The translations under genes were made by a program, and so were the position numbers. From positions 1-12,058 of the forward strand of contig CALFTN010000056.1 in the NCBI GenBank assembly GCA_937916395.1: 12,058 bases of DNA, in the 5' to 3' direction. A model generated the notes under the pieces. That model saw only the letters and a list, made by a program, of their open reading frames with translations, did not search any database and was not told the DNA's origin. Positions 1 through 7,379 of the stretch are shown in pieces. The stretch comes from an uncultured Clostridia bacterium (lineage in GTDB: Bacteria > Bacillota > Clostridia > Oscillospirales > Acutalibacteraceae). How positions within the stretch are numbered: position 1 is the stretch's first letter; each line of letters opens with the position of its first letter.

Positions 1-53
1 AATTCCTTTACATCTTCACCACTTGAACCATAAGATAACATTCTTTTTGCCAT
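1..53 (-). CDS. Peptidoglycan-binding phage protein, N-terminus only (cut by window edge)
   Basis: Only the first 17 codons lie in the window, starting at the ATG at 53-51. The visible peptide MAKRMLSYGSSGEDVKE matches the opening of a PG_binding_1 domain, whose first helix typically begins with a YGSSGEDVKxLQ pattern. Such domains anchor phage or host enzymes to the cell wall. An AAAGGAG ribosome site (66-60) stands 6 bases before the ATG, and the previous gene ends 15 bases upstream, so it is the next gene of the same operon. By position it could be a tail-associated wall hydrolase or an endolysin; the catalytic part is outside the window. The domain call is fairly firm; the enzymatic role is unknown. 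Confidence 0.65.
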   Translation of the reverse strand, partial: MAKRMLSYGSSGEDVKE

Positions 54-68
54 AAATTTCTCCTTTCA

Positions 69-1817
69 TCAATAAATTCCGGTTAAATAAATACCATAAC
101 CCCACCGTATTGCTGAGTCAGAACAAATAAAAACCGCTCCCGTTTTATCCATATACGCCTTTATATTTCTATCAATATCAAAACTACATGTTAAAATCGA
201 TAAAGGAACAATAGCAGACGGCAATACAGACTTAATTTCAAAAATTTTAACCCAAGTGTTTGTTGGAATCTCAGCAATTGCCGCAAAAGCTGACTTTATT
301 GTAGTTAAGCCAAGGCAAGTGTAATTTTTAACCTCTAAAAACATACTATTAAATTTAGAATCAACTATTACACTACTACTCAAATCATTATATTTAATGC
401 TACCCCTCACATTTAAATCATAGCCAACCGTCAATTCATTTTCTCTTTCTGAATAACAACCGAAAGCTGCACCATTACCCCCATTTTTTATGTTAAAGGG
501 TATATTACCACTTGATAAGGTTCTCTCAACTTTAAACGGAGTTTTTGTTACCGAATCGGTAATCTCAAGAACAAAATCGTAAGATGAAGCTAAGGCAAAA
601 TTACCATTAATTTTTGATGGACTTGAACTGAGCGTAATGTAATCAGAAAATTGAGTGTCAGCACCTTTTTTATATTTAACTTTAACAATAGGGCTATTTA
701 AAGAGTTTACAGAACTAATTTTAGGTGTATATTCAATTTTTGCATAAACACCTGTTGCAGATGGGTTTCCAGAAGAATCGCAACGGTAGATATTATTAAA
801 TATGATTGTCGGTTGACTATATGCAGTAACTACAAAATCTTCATATTTTTCTCTGACATAACCACGTGTATCTGTAATACGCGTTACAATTGTTACGCTC
901 CCAACATTTTGAAAATCAAGCGAAGCTTCTGTTCCTGCTTTTTTGAAATTGCCACAAATTATATATGCAGACTCAATCTGAGCACCATACTTCCCTGTTG
1001 GCGAATTAATTTTAACATTGGCAGTTGATATATTCTGCAACACGACATTCCAATTACTTGGCAATGTACTATTATTAAATGTAATCGACATAGTAAAATC
1101 GGGCAAAAACTCTTCTGTAGCTGGTATATTTAACGTAAAATATTGTGAAGCACTTCCTATTAAATTAGAGCCATTATACGTCCTTACAGTAACACTAACT
1201 GTACCCTGACGTGCTCGGGGTATTGCATTAGCCCAGGAACTCGGAATACTAAAACTAGTAGTTACTACGCCTGCTGATAAGGCTAATGTATTCGAATATC
1301 CCCCCATTTCATAAACTACATGATGACTAAATGCACCTGAAGCAGAGGAAATATTTACAGAAACACTCTCATTAGGAACAACGCTTGTTTTATTCAGAGA
1401 AAAAGAAGATGTTCTAGGAATAGTAACACACTTAAAATCACCCGCAACACTGCCACCTGAAAGTGAAGTACCACTCATTGAAAATGTACCGGCTACTGTT
1501 ATTGTAAGACCTCCATCAGCATTGTGGGTAACATTACCATTCCATGTAACTAACGTAACAGTTGCACTATTTCGTGTATCAATCTTTAGATTTGTACTTG
1601 AAACAGCTCCTCCATTTATCGTGATTTGAGCAAAATTTTCATTTGCATTTAAATTGTACGCTGAACTTGAATAGCCATCGTTTCTTTTAAGTTTAAGATA
1701 AACAGAAAGATTGCTTGTGTTATTTTCTACACTATAAGAATTCTCAGTTACTTCTAACCAGATGTCATATTTTGAACCAGCACTGCCAGAACACGCCCCA
1801 TAATACTTAATTGCCAT
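69..1817 (-). CDS. DUF859-like phage tail protein, probable receptor-binding fibre
   Basis: A 582-residue protein rich in Ser, Thr, Asn and Gly, with repeated beta-strand patterns and no membrane segment, as in fibre proteins built of stacked beta domains. The N-terminal part (GSKYDIWLEV, then NNTSNLSVYLKLKR, residues about 14-45) resembles the DUF859 family of siphophage minor structural proteins, considered host-recognition proteins. Residues about 140-450 look like two or three Ig-like beta-sandwich units (e.g. VTIPRTSSFSLNKTSVVPNE). The last ~100 residues follow a linker (NGGNGAAFGCYSERENELTVGYDLNVRGSI) typical of a C-terminal trimerisation or binding head. A GGAGGTGA ribosome site (1834-1827) precedes the ATG, and the gene overlaps the preceding adaptor gene by 11 bases. 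Family placement is from memory of sequence patterns; the receptor is unknown. Confidence 0.6.
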   Translation of the reverse strand: MAIKYYGACSGSAGSKYDIWLEVTENSYSVENNTSNLSVYLKLKRNDGYSSSAYNLNANENFAQITINGGAVSSTNLKIDTRNSATVTLVTWNGNVTHNADGGLTITVAGTFSMSGTSLSGGSVAGDFKCVTIPRTSSFSLNKTSVVPNESVSVNISSASGAFSHHVVYEMGGYSNTLALSAGVVTTSFSIPSSWANAIPRARQGTVSVTVRTYNGSNLIGSASQYFTLNIPATEEFLPDFTMSITFNNSTLPSNWNVVLQNISTANVKINSPTGKYGAQIESAYIICGNFKKAGTEASLDFQNVGSVTIVTRITDTRGYVREKYEDFVVTAYSQPTIIFNNIYRCDSSGNPSATGVYAKIEYTPKISSVNSLNSPIVKVKYKKGADTQFSDYITLSSSPSKINGNFALASSYDFVLEITDSVTKTPFKVERTLSSGNIPFNIKNGGNGAAFGCYSERENELTVGYDLNVRGSIKYNDLSSSVIVDSKFNSMFLEVKNYTCLGLTTIKSAFAAIAEIPTNTWVKIFEIKSVLPSAIVPLSILTCSFDIDRNIKAYMDKTGAVFICSDSAIRWGYGIYLTGIY

Positions 1818-2778
1818 AAGACCATCTCACCTCCAAACCATTATCCGTTACATCAAAACTAAAAAAGCCGTTATTAGAATCGCCAATTTTAATATAGTCC
1901 AATATTTCTGCACGAAGAATGTGAAGATTATTACCTGAAATATAAGCCACTTCTGTAGTACCTTGCAAAAAAGAAAGCTTTTCATTTGTGAAGCGTGCTT
2001 TTATATTGCTGTCACTTCTGCCAATTTCAATACCATAAACTCCATTTTCTAACTCGCCACGTTTTATGTATGCATCAAGTGAATATATTAATTCTGAAAC
2101 CGTACCACCCAAACTAGAAATATCATCTTTAGCACTCGAAATTTTTGTTTCAAAATTTTCTGTAATATTTTTTGTTGTCTGTGAAATTTGAGAAGAAATA
2201 GTTTTAGTAAATTCATCATATTCAGATTTTTTTGAAAAAATATTTTCAACCTGTGAAATTATTGCTTCTGCTCTTAAATTTAATTCTGTATTATTTTGTG
2301 ATTTATAATTTTCTAAATTATTTTTTGTATTTTCTATATTACTGGAATTAAGAGTTATTGCATCGGCGTTTTCCTTGATAATACTAGCTGTTTCGCTCTT
2401 ATACTCACCAAAATCAGAAAGTGCTAAAAATTTATTTTGTGCTTTTAAAAATATTTCTTTTTCATTATTTTCGATTTCTGTAGTACAATTTTTAAATACT
2501 TCATCTGCTGTAATTATTATTTTATTTTTTAATTCTTCGAATTTTTCTTTATTTTCTTTTATTATTTTTTCACACAAAATCAATTCTTCGGATTTTTTAT
2601 TCATTTTATTATTCTCGATATTTTTTATATCAGAATTTGAATTTTTTATATTATTTAATGCAATTGATAAACACTCATTTAATTCGTATAAATAATTTTT
2701 TAATAAATAAAATTTTTCATCATCAGAATATTTTGAAGCTGAAATATTTGGTACACTTAAATTTAAATCGTAAATTAT
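1807..2778 (-). CDS. Coiled-coil tail-fibre adaptor protein; conserved N-terminus lies upstream of the first ATG
   Basis: The first usable ATG (2604) gives 265 residues. The same frame stays open for 58 more codons up to 2778, just inside a TGA at 2784-2782. Those codons read as ordinary protein (IIYDLNLSVPNISAS, then KNYLYELNECLSIALN). From memory this resembles the N-terminus of clostridial phage tail proteins, which start near YDLxLxxP and continue with IKxYLYQLxEQLxxALN. A ribosome site (AGGAAGTGAG, 2790-2781) is placed for a start at ATA 2778 or ATT 2775, whereas the ATG at 2604 has no clear one. Residues about 60-240 of the long form are charged and Asn-rich, probably coiled coil. The C-terminal ~85 residues (LENGVYGIEIGRSDSN, then EVAYISGNNLHILRAEIL) match the end domain of phage minor tail proteins. 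It probably links the hub to the receptor-binding protein. Actual start uncertain. Confidence 0.6.
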   Translation of the reverse strand: MIYDLNLSVPNISASKYSDDEKFYLLKNYLYELNECLSIALNNIKNSNSDIKNIENNKMNKKSEELILCEKIIKENKEKFEELKNKIIITADEVFKNCTTEIENNEKEIFLKAQNKFLALSDFGEYKSETASIIKENADAITLNSSNIENTKNNLENYKSQNNTELNLRAEAIISQVENIFSKKSEYDEFTKTISSQISQTTKNITENFETKISSAKDDISSLGGTVSELIYSLDAYIKRGELENGVYGIEIGRSDSNIKARFTNEKLSFLQGTTEVAYISGNNLHILRAEILDYIKIGDSNNGFFSFDVTDNGLEVRWSYGN

Positions 2779-4535
2779 TTCTCACTTCCTTTTTCTATTT
2801 TTCGTGAAATGCTTAAAATTTTAATATCGCCCTTACCTTCAATTTTAATTTTTAAATGGTCGCATCTCGGAGTAATAAATGGAATATTTATCGAACCTGT
2901 TTTTTCAAAATTAAATTCACCTTTTTTTATCCAATTATTATTTGAATTATATTGAAAAAATATCGAAAAGCTACTATTTTCAACAACTACAGCCCTTATA
3001 TTAATATTCGAATAATATTTTTTATTTGGTAAATTCAATCCCCAAAGTCCTGTTTCAAAATTCCACAAAAAATCATTTTCAATATTATATCCTGATAATG
3101 TCCCAAGAAAATTTCCGTATTTATTTTTACTATCAGCCAGATATATTTTTTTATTTTTATTATCATCTTCTGCAATAAAATATAAATTTGAATTATGCGA
3201 AATAAATTCTTTAATATTTATTTCATCTTCTTTGTGCCAGATATTTTTTAATTCATCAAATGTAAATAAAAACCTTTTATTATTTTTATCTGTCATACAA
3301 ACATAATATTTATTTTTAAAATTACCTGCTACTGCATTAAAATAATAATCATCTGAAAAATTATCAAAAATAGAAATTGGTAAACCACCATCGTACATAA
3401 CAACGCCATTAGACGATTTATAATATAAAGTTTCATTTACAGAGACTAATGATTTTTCACTACCCTTCTGAACGCCACGAATATAATTTGTATTTACTGT
3501 AAATGGTGGGTTACTCCCATATATTTTGTGAACGCAATTTTCCTTGAAGAACAAAACGTATCCCTTGTAGCTTATCGCTCCAGTAAATTCACCGTCACTA
3601 CCAACGCTTACAGCATAGCTATCAGAAGCAACACCCATAAACGATTGCCAGTTAGTAGGGTCACCTAGCTTACAGCAAAAAATTTCATTTGTTTCAGATG
3701 AGCACCCCCACACCCTGTTTCCATTTTCACAGAAGAAATCCATATCCGGAACTTTTCTTTCAATTTTTAAAGGGGTATTCTGAGTGAAATTTTCTTTTAA
3801 AATACCGGTAATAACAATATAATCATCAGCTTTATCCCAAATAATAAAGCTACCATTTATTTCGTCTTTTATACATCCACTTATAGTAACACCATCGTAT
3901 TGATTAAAATTCTTACCAATATTAGCATAGCTAATTTTTAAATAAGTTGTAGAAACTGAAAACCAACTATCAGTATAAGCTGAATATTGCTTCAATTCAT
4001 TTGGTACAACTGATGTATCAACCCACAAATCACTATTCTGAGGTATTTCTGGAGGCGTATTACCGGTATAATAATTTTCATAAAGACTGCCATCCGATTT
4101 ACACAACCCAAATGATACAGAACTACTCTCAGCAGTTGTGAATTCAGCTTCAAGTGAACCGTAATCACTTAAATCATTGGTATTAAGGTAAATCTTGTCT
4201 GGAAAAATCAATAATTTTGAGCCTAAAGAAACAAAATGCCTATCTTTCGTAATATCAGGAAACGTTAATCCAGAAACAGGATAACCACCATAATATAAAA
4301 CCCCATCGTTAATATACCCTAATGAATTTTTGGCGAACAACCCATGAAGACGTTTTCCAGAAATTTTGAACTCTGCTCTTTTATTTCTTGGAGAAATAAC
4401 TGGTGAATAATCACCAGTCATATTTGTTTCATCTGAAAATTCATTTTCTTGAATTTTATAATTTCTGTTATAACCTTTAAAAGTTGTTATTATTTCTTCA
4501 TTTGCTTTTAAATTTTCTGCATTTGGTTTAAACAT
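2775..4535 (-). CDS. Large podophage tail-hub / head-tail stabilisation protein
   Basis: A 586-residue, beta-rich protein without signal peptide or membrane segment. The N-terminus (ITTFKGYNRNYKIQENEF, residues about 16-33, then a SPVISPRNKR stretch) is a pattern I associate with a large structural protein following the connector gene in clostridial short-tailed phages. Repeating short strands through the middle (HGLFAKNSLGYINDGVLYYGG; GFxx and WxxF elements) suggest a beta-propeller-like body. By position and size it could fill the role of the P22 gp10 tail hub (472 residues), but this is inference from order, not recognised homology. An AAGGTGG ribosome site precedes the ATG, and the gene overlaps the connector by 8 bases. 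The C-terminal third is very A/T-rich compared with the head genes. Its TAA stop coincides with the missing start of the next gene. Confidence 0.55.
   Translation of the reverse strand: MFKPNAENLKANEEIITTFKGYNRNYKIQENEFSDETNMTGDYSPVISPRNKRAEFKISGKRLHGLFAKNSLGYINDGVLYYGGYPVSGLTFPDITKDRHFVSLGSKLLIFPDKIYLNTNDLSDYGSLEAEFTTAESSSVSFGLCKSDGSLYENYYTGNTPPEIPQNSDLWVDTSVVPNELKQYSAYTDSWFSVSTTYLKISYANIGKNFNQYDGVTISGCIKDEINGSFIIWDKADDYIVITGILKENFTQNTPLKIERKVPDMDFFCENGNRVWGCSSETNEIFCCKLGDPTNWQSFMGVASDSYAVSVGSDGEFTGAISYKGYVLFFKENCVHKIYGSNPPFTVNTNYIRGVQKGSEKSLVSVNETLYYKSSNGVVMYDGGLPISIFDNFSDDYYFNAVAGNFKNKYYVCMTDKNNKRFLFTFDELKNIWHKEDEINIKEFISHNSNLYFIAEDDNKNKKIYLADSKNKYGNFLGTLSGYNIENDFLWNFETGLWGLNLPNKKYYSNINIRAVVVENSSFSIFFQYNSNNNWIKKGEFNFEKTGSINIPFITPRCDHLKIKIEGKGDIKILSISRKIEKGSEK
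2781..2790 (-). promoter_or_regulatory. Ribosome binding site pointing at a lost or non-standard start codon
   Basis: AGGAAGTGAG on the minus strand differs from the ideal AGGAGGTGAG by one base. It lies at the 3' end of the upstream tail-hub gene. GGAAG is 6 bases from ATA (2778-2776) and 9 from ATT (2775-2773); there is no ATG, GTG or TTG in the expected place. It supports translation of the adaptor from about 2778, either now from a weak codon or formerly from an ATG. Confidence 0.6.
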
Positions 4536-4905
4536 TGTTCAATTCCACCTTTATGGAATTTTTTATTTTCTTCTGATAATTACGACTTACAAAGTTAGTC
4601 ATTTCATAATATAATCTATTGAAAATAGCCGCTGAATTATTATAACGCTCAATCTCACCTAGCATATAATTCATTTTCATTCTTAAATAAGCTATATAAA
4701 TTTCTGAAAATTCATTAACTGCTGTAAGCTCTGTTGTAAGTGCATTATCAGGTAAAAATGCAGTTTTAGAAAGAGAGTTTCTACCATTATTTACTTCACC
4801 TGCAATTTTTACATCAAGCTCAGAGAGCCATTGTTTTTTCAGCTCATCTGAGATTTCATTTTCTGTTTCATTATTAAAGATTTCCAAAGCCTTTAAAGCC
4901 GTCAT
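4528..4905 (-). CDS. Putative head-tail connector (adaptor) protein
   Basis: A 125-residue, mostly helical protein. The features are a WLSELDVKIAGEV stretch (about 27-39), a Thr-rich turn (ALTTELTAVNEFSEIYIAYL) and a long helix YMLGEIERYNNSAAIFNRLYYEM ending in a basic tail. From memory this is the layout of the small adaptor downstream of the capsid gene in many clostridial prophages, which docks under the portal ring as P22 gp4 does. The ATG at 4905 has an AAGGTGAT ribosome site. The gene follows the 70-residue capsid-associated gene by 9 bases and overlaps the tail-hub gene by 8. Position between capsid and tail genes supports the role; no catalytic motif is expected or seen. Confidence 0.55.
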   Translation of the reverse strand: MTALKALEIFNNETENEISDELKKQWLSELDVKIAGEVNNGRNSLSKTAFLPDNALTTELTAVNEFSEIYIAYLRMKMNYMLGEIERYNNSAAIFNRLYYEMTNFVSRNYQKKIKNSIKVELNNV

Positions 4906-4914
4906 AACATCACC

Positions 4915-5127
4915 TTAAAGAGAAATATTCTGGTCAATATATTCAGCAGAAATTCGTGCCATTTTCTCGCTGTTCTTAATAACCTCAGCAAAGTGCGCAG
5001 GCACTTCTACAGTTTTACCAGTCTGCACTAATATGCTCTCACCATTTACAGAAATAAATCTTTCAGTATCATTTCTTGATTCTTTTGGAATAAAAACAGG
5101 AATCATTTTTTCTTTTTTCTGTGACAT
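4915..5127 (-). CDS. Small capsid-associated phage protein (70 aa, function unknown)
   Basis: A 70-residue soluble protein with a basic start (MSQKKEKMIPVFIPKES) and a compact beta-type core: DTERFISVNGESILVQTGKTVEVPAHFAEV is split between about residues 20 and 48, followed by a helix ending near IDQNISL. The pattern 'FVSVNGxxxLIxxGxxVEVP..AEVLxxSE' is, from memory, common in small genes just downstream of the major capsid gene in clostridial prophages. Whether it decorates the capsid or aids assembly is unknown. The GAGAAAGGA ribosome site (5144-5136) sits one base after a strong RNA hairpin that separates it from the capsid gene. Confidence 0.5.
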   Translation of the reverse strand: MSQKKEKMIPVFIPKESRNDTERFISVNGESILVQTGKTVEVPAHFAEVIKNSEKMARISAEYIDQNISL

Positions 5128-5145
5128 TTTTATAATCCTTTCTCG

Positions 5146-5171
5146 CGTAGCACGGATTTTTCCGTGCTACG
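5146..5171 (-). other. 11-bp perfect stem-loop between capsid and downstream gene
   Basis: CGTAGCACGGA (5146-5156) and TCCGTGCTACG (5161-5171) pair perfectly around a 4-base loop. In the direction of the operon (minus strand) no T run follows; the next bases are the ribosome site of the 70-aa gene, so it is not a standard terminator for the operon. On the plus strand it is followed by TTTTT (5172-5176) and could stop antisense transcripts. Likely uses are protecting the 3' end of a processed capsid mRNA or insulating the next ribosome site. Confidence 0.6.
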
Positions 5172-5200
5172 TTTTTACTATTTTTATCGTATTTTTAATA

Positions 5201-6205
5201 TCAATTTGCTTTAGCTGTTGAACTGAATGAAGAACCACTTTCAATTCTGATAATATATTCTTCAACAAGTCTCTTAGCAGTTTTAAGACCTTTCCAGCCA
5301 ATTGAACTTCTTTGATTGAGTGGGTCATCACCATAACCCTTTTGTTTCACGATATGTTCAATACCGCCACCTGTTACAGAAGTAACACCATAAGCATCTG
5401 CACCCATAATAAGAGTTGCAAATACTGCACAATTACTTTCGCCTTCTTCCCAGATTTTTGCTTCTGTTGTTTCAACAAAACGCACACCACCAAGGCAACC
5501 AATTTCACCAGTTAACATATTTTCAGGTGTTGTATATTTCTGCACCTCCATCCATTGATTACCAGCTTTTTGCATAAGGTCAAAAGCAACATAAGGGTGG
5601 ATAATTCCGACATAGTATCCATCTATTTTTGGTGCATTCATAGCCTTTAAGCTTGCTGCAGCCTTAAATACATCTTCAACTCTTAAAAGAGCGCTCTGGT
5701 TTAAAAGGTTGCGAGAATTAACAGTATTTTCTACGCCATCAACAATTTTAGGAACATACATAACATTGTAGCCACCAACAAGCTCGTTACGAACAATAGT
5801 ATCCATTGTAAGACCTGCTTGTGCAGCCAATTGCTTGGTTGCTTCAACAATTGTATTATCAACAGCTGTAAGCTCAAGAACATCAGTCTGCTCAATATAA
5901 TCACCATATTGCTCTACTGTTGATGTCACTGTTGATGCAGAAAGCTTTTTACCACTTGGAGTCACACCTTCTGTTAATGGCTGAAGAGCCTTTGGAAGTG
6001 CTGAAAACTTTCTGAATTCAATAATTTTACCACCATTTTTCGGAATATCGCGTTTCTGACCAAACTGGTCGTGAACGAGATAAGGCGAAGCAAGTGTAAT
6101 AAGTGTCTTATCGTAAAAAGTTTTCATTTCTGCTGAAAGCTCAGTTGTTGTGTTTAAGTTTTCACCTGTTGCGAATAATTGAAGATTTAATTTATAATTT
6201 GTCAT
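5201..6205 (-). CDS. Major capsid protein, N4-gp56 family type, with N-terminal Prp cleavage motif
   Basis: A 334-residue protein forming the phage head shell. The C-terminal block GYGDDPLNQRSSIGWKGLKTAKRL (about 290-313, split here by description) carries the DPLNQR-x-x-x-GWK pattern I associate with N4-gp56 type capsid proteins of Firmicutes phages. The middle reads YYVGIIHPYVAFDL (about 200), also usual for this fold. The first residues, MTNYKLNLQLFATGEN, contain the motif cut by Prp in Firmicutes ribosomal protein L27 (LNLQFF/A). Cutting after Phe11 would give a 323-residue mature protein starting at Ala12. A GGGGAG ribosome site precedes ATG 6205. The scaffold gene is 27 bases upstream with a matching motif, and the Prp-like protease is one gene further. 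The capsid role is strong; cleavage is inferred. Confidence 0.85.
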   Translation of the reverse strand: MTNYKLNLQLFATGENLNTTTELSAEMKTFYDKTLITLASPYLVHDQFGQKRDIPKNGGKIIEFRKFSALPKALQPLTEGVTPSGKKLSASTVTSTVEQYGDYIEQTDVLELTAVDNTIVEATKQLAAQAGLTMDTIVRNELVGGYNVMYVPKIVDGVENTVNSRNLLNQSALLRVEDVFKAAASLKAMNAPKIDGYYVGIIHPYVAFDLMQKAGNQWMEVQKYTTPENMLTGEIGCLGGVRFVETTEAKIWEEGESNCAVFATLIMGADAYGVTSVTGGGIEHIVKQKGYGDDPLNQRSSIGWKGLKTAKRLVEEYIIRIESGSSFSSTAKAN

Positions 6206-6232
6206 ATTTACTCCCCTTGTGTCAGCTTAATA

Positions 6233-6988
6233 TTAAAACTTAACACTGACACCATTTTCTACTTTCTTTAATATTTTTAAAATATCTTTAGATGTAAGAG
6301 CATTGACATCAGTAAGAGTTACAATACCACTTTCAGACAACATCCCATTTTCAACAGGTCTTCGCCCCTTTGCTTCTATCCCTTTAACTACCTGCTCACG
6401 TACTTTTTGTGCTGTGTAAGCCATAGCACCACTTAAAATTTCATCTTTATGAATCACTTCATAAGCAGTTTTTAAAGGAATTCCACTATATAAAAGCTGT
6501 CCGAAAAGAGGGTTGCTTTTTAGTTCGTTTCTAAAATCAAAATTCTCATAAATTTCTTTTAATTTTTCTCCCTCTTTTACCCACGAGTAAGCTTTTTCTT
6601 TTAAAAGTTCAGTATTTTCTGCTTTAAATTCAGTTTCGGCACTACTTTTACTTGTTTCTGCGCTTATTTTTTCATATAAAGCTTCAATATTGCCATCTTC
6701 TATTTTGTAAAACTCGTTAAGCTTTTCTAAAATTTTAGAAGTCTTGTTTTTAAAGTCCTCTAAAAGTTTTGTTTCTTTAAACCTTTTGTCAATTATGCTC
6801 TGTGTTTTTTTATGGAATTCTTCTTTGAATTTACCGTCTATAAGACTTTGAAATTCCTCTTCAATTCCTTTTGTTTCTTCCTGCCCGACGTCAGCAGATA
6901 AATTGTCGTCCGTTTCTGAACTCACCATTTCAGCACCATCTTCACTGAAAAGCTGTAAATTCAAATTAAAATAATTTCTTTTTTTCAT
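6233..6988 (-). CDS. Capsid scaffold protein (DUF4355-like) with N-terminal Prp cleavage motif
   Basis: A 251-residue, Glu/Lys-rich, largely helical protein directly upstream of the capsid gene, the usual place of a scaffold. It has an acidic segment (about 18-50), a long charged coiled coil (about 50-150), a helical hairpin domain (about 150-200) and a C-terminal tail with GRRPVENGMLSESGIV and VTLTDVNALTSKDIL, a pattern I associate with scaffolds in clostridial prophages. The N-terminus MKKRNYFNLNLQLFSEDG carries the L27-type Prp site with Ser after Phe14; cutting there would leave 237 residues. Scaffolds guide shell assembly and are removed before DNA packaging. Start ATG 6988 has an AGAAAGGA ribosome site. 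A 70-base gap separates it from the protease gene. Confidence 0.8.
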   Translation of the reverse strand: MKKRNYFNLNLQLFSEDGAEMVSSETDDNLSADVGQEETKGIEEEFQSLIDGKFKEEFHKKTQSIIDKRFKETKLLEDFKNKTSKILEKLNEFYKIEDGNIEALYEKISAETSKSSAETEFKAENTELLKEKAYSWVKEGEKLKEIYENFDFRNELKSNPLFGQLLYSGIPLKTAYEVIHKDEILSGAMAYTAQKVREQVVKGIEAKGRRPVENGMLSESGIVTLTDVNALTSKDILKILKKVENGVSVKF

Positions 6989-7032
6989 AAAAATCCTTTC
7001 TCATCGTCTTTCCGAAGTGTCATATATATAAA

Positions 7033-7044
7033 ATTCTGCAGAAT
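7033..7044. repeat. 12-bp perfect palindrome in the protease-scaffold gap
   Basis: ATTCTGCAGAAT reads the same on both strands and is flanked by TATATA runs on both sides, so the transcript could fold into a weak A/U-rich hairpin. It is the centre of the only gap of this size (6989-7058) between the protease and scaffold genes. No promoter or T-run terminator is evident; function unknown. Confidence 0.3.
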
Positions 7045-7058
7045 ATATAACTAATTAA

Positions 7059-7379
7059 TTATTCTAATGTAACATTTTCCGGGTACTCCTGATTTAACAA
7101 AGCAAGTCCCATTATTATTGTATCTATAATTCCCTTTGTACGATTTTTTGAAAAGTCAAACGGCTCTACTTCCACGCAAAAGTAACCATCTCTTACAATT
7201 TCACGTCGAATAGCAAGTCTTTTATCGCTCTCTTCATCTTTTAATATATTAAGTAGCGTATAAACTAAAATAGAAACCGCCGAGCAAACAATATCCGTCC
7301 CTTTTTCGCTAAATGATGCGTGACCTTCAATAATTAATAAATAACGGTCATAATATTCTCTGTAAAACACCTTTGTCAT
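7059..7379 (-). CDS. prp: Prp-like cysteine protease, probable capsid maturation protease
   Basis: A 106-residue protein, the usual length of Prp, the cysteine protease that trims the N-terminus of ribosomal protein L27 in Firmicutes. The active-site block GHASFSEKGTDIVCSAVS (19-36) holds the expected catalytic His20 and Cys32, 12 residues apart as I recall for S. aureus Prp (His22, Cys34). The C-terminal helix GLALLNQEYPENVTLE also fits the family. The gene starts in an ATGA overlap with the portal stop (7376-7379) and stands before scaffold and capsid genes whose N-termini carry Prp cleavage motifs. In S. aureus phage 80alpha, host Prp is known to trim the scaffold and capsid. The phage position here suggests a dedicated copy. 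It might also act on host L27. Family call strong, substrate inferred. Confidence 0.85.
   Translation of the reverse strand: MTKVFYREYYDRYLLIIEGHASFSEKGTDIVCSAVSILVYTLLNILKDEESDKRLAIRREIVRDGYFCVEVEPFDFSKNRTKGIIDTIIMGLALLNQEYPENVTLE

Noticed and set aside
813..1209. Plus-strand frames within the DUF859-like gene
   Set aside because: Shadows of the 582-codon minus-strand gene, without ribosome sites or recognisable protein features.
2375..2695. Plus-strand 106-codon hydrophobic frame
   Set aside because: Antisense to the Asn/Lys/Glu-rich coiled-coil gene; the Phe/Ile/Ser richness is only the complement of A-rich codons.
5146..5176. Terminator of the capsid transcript
   Set aside because: The T run is on the plus-strand side only; in operon direction the stem is followed by a ribosome site and a further operon gene.
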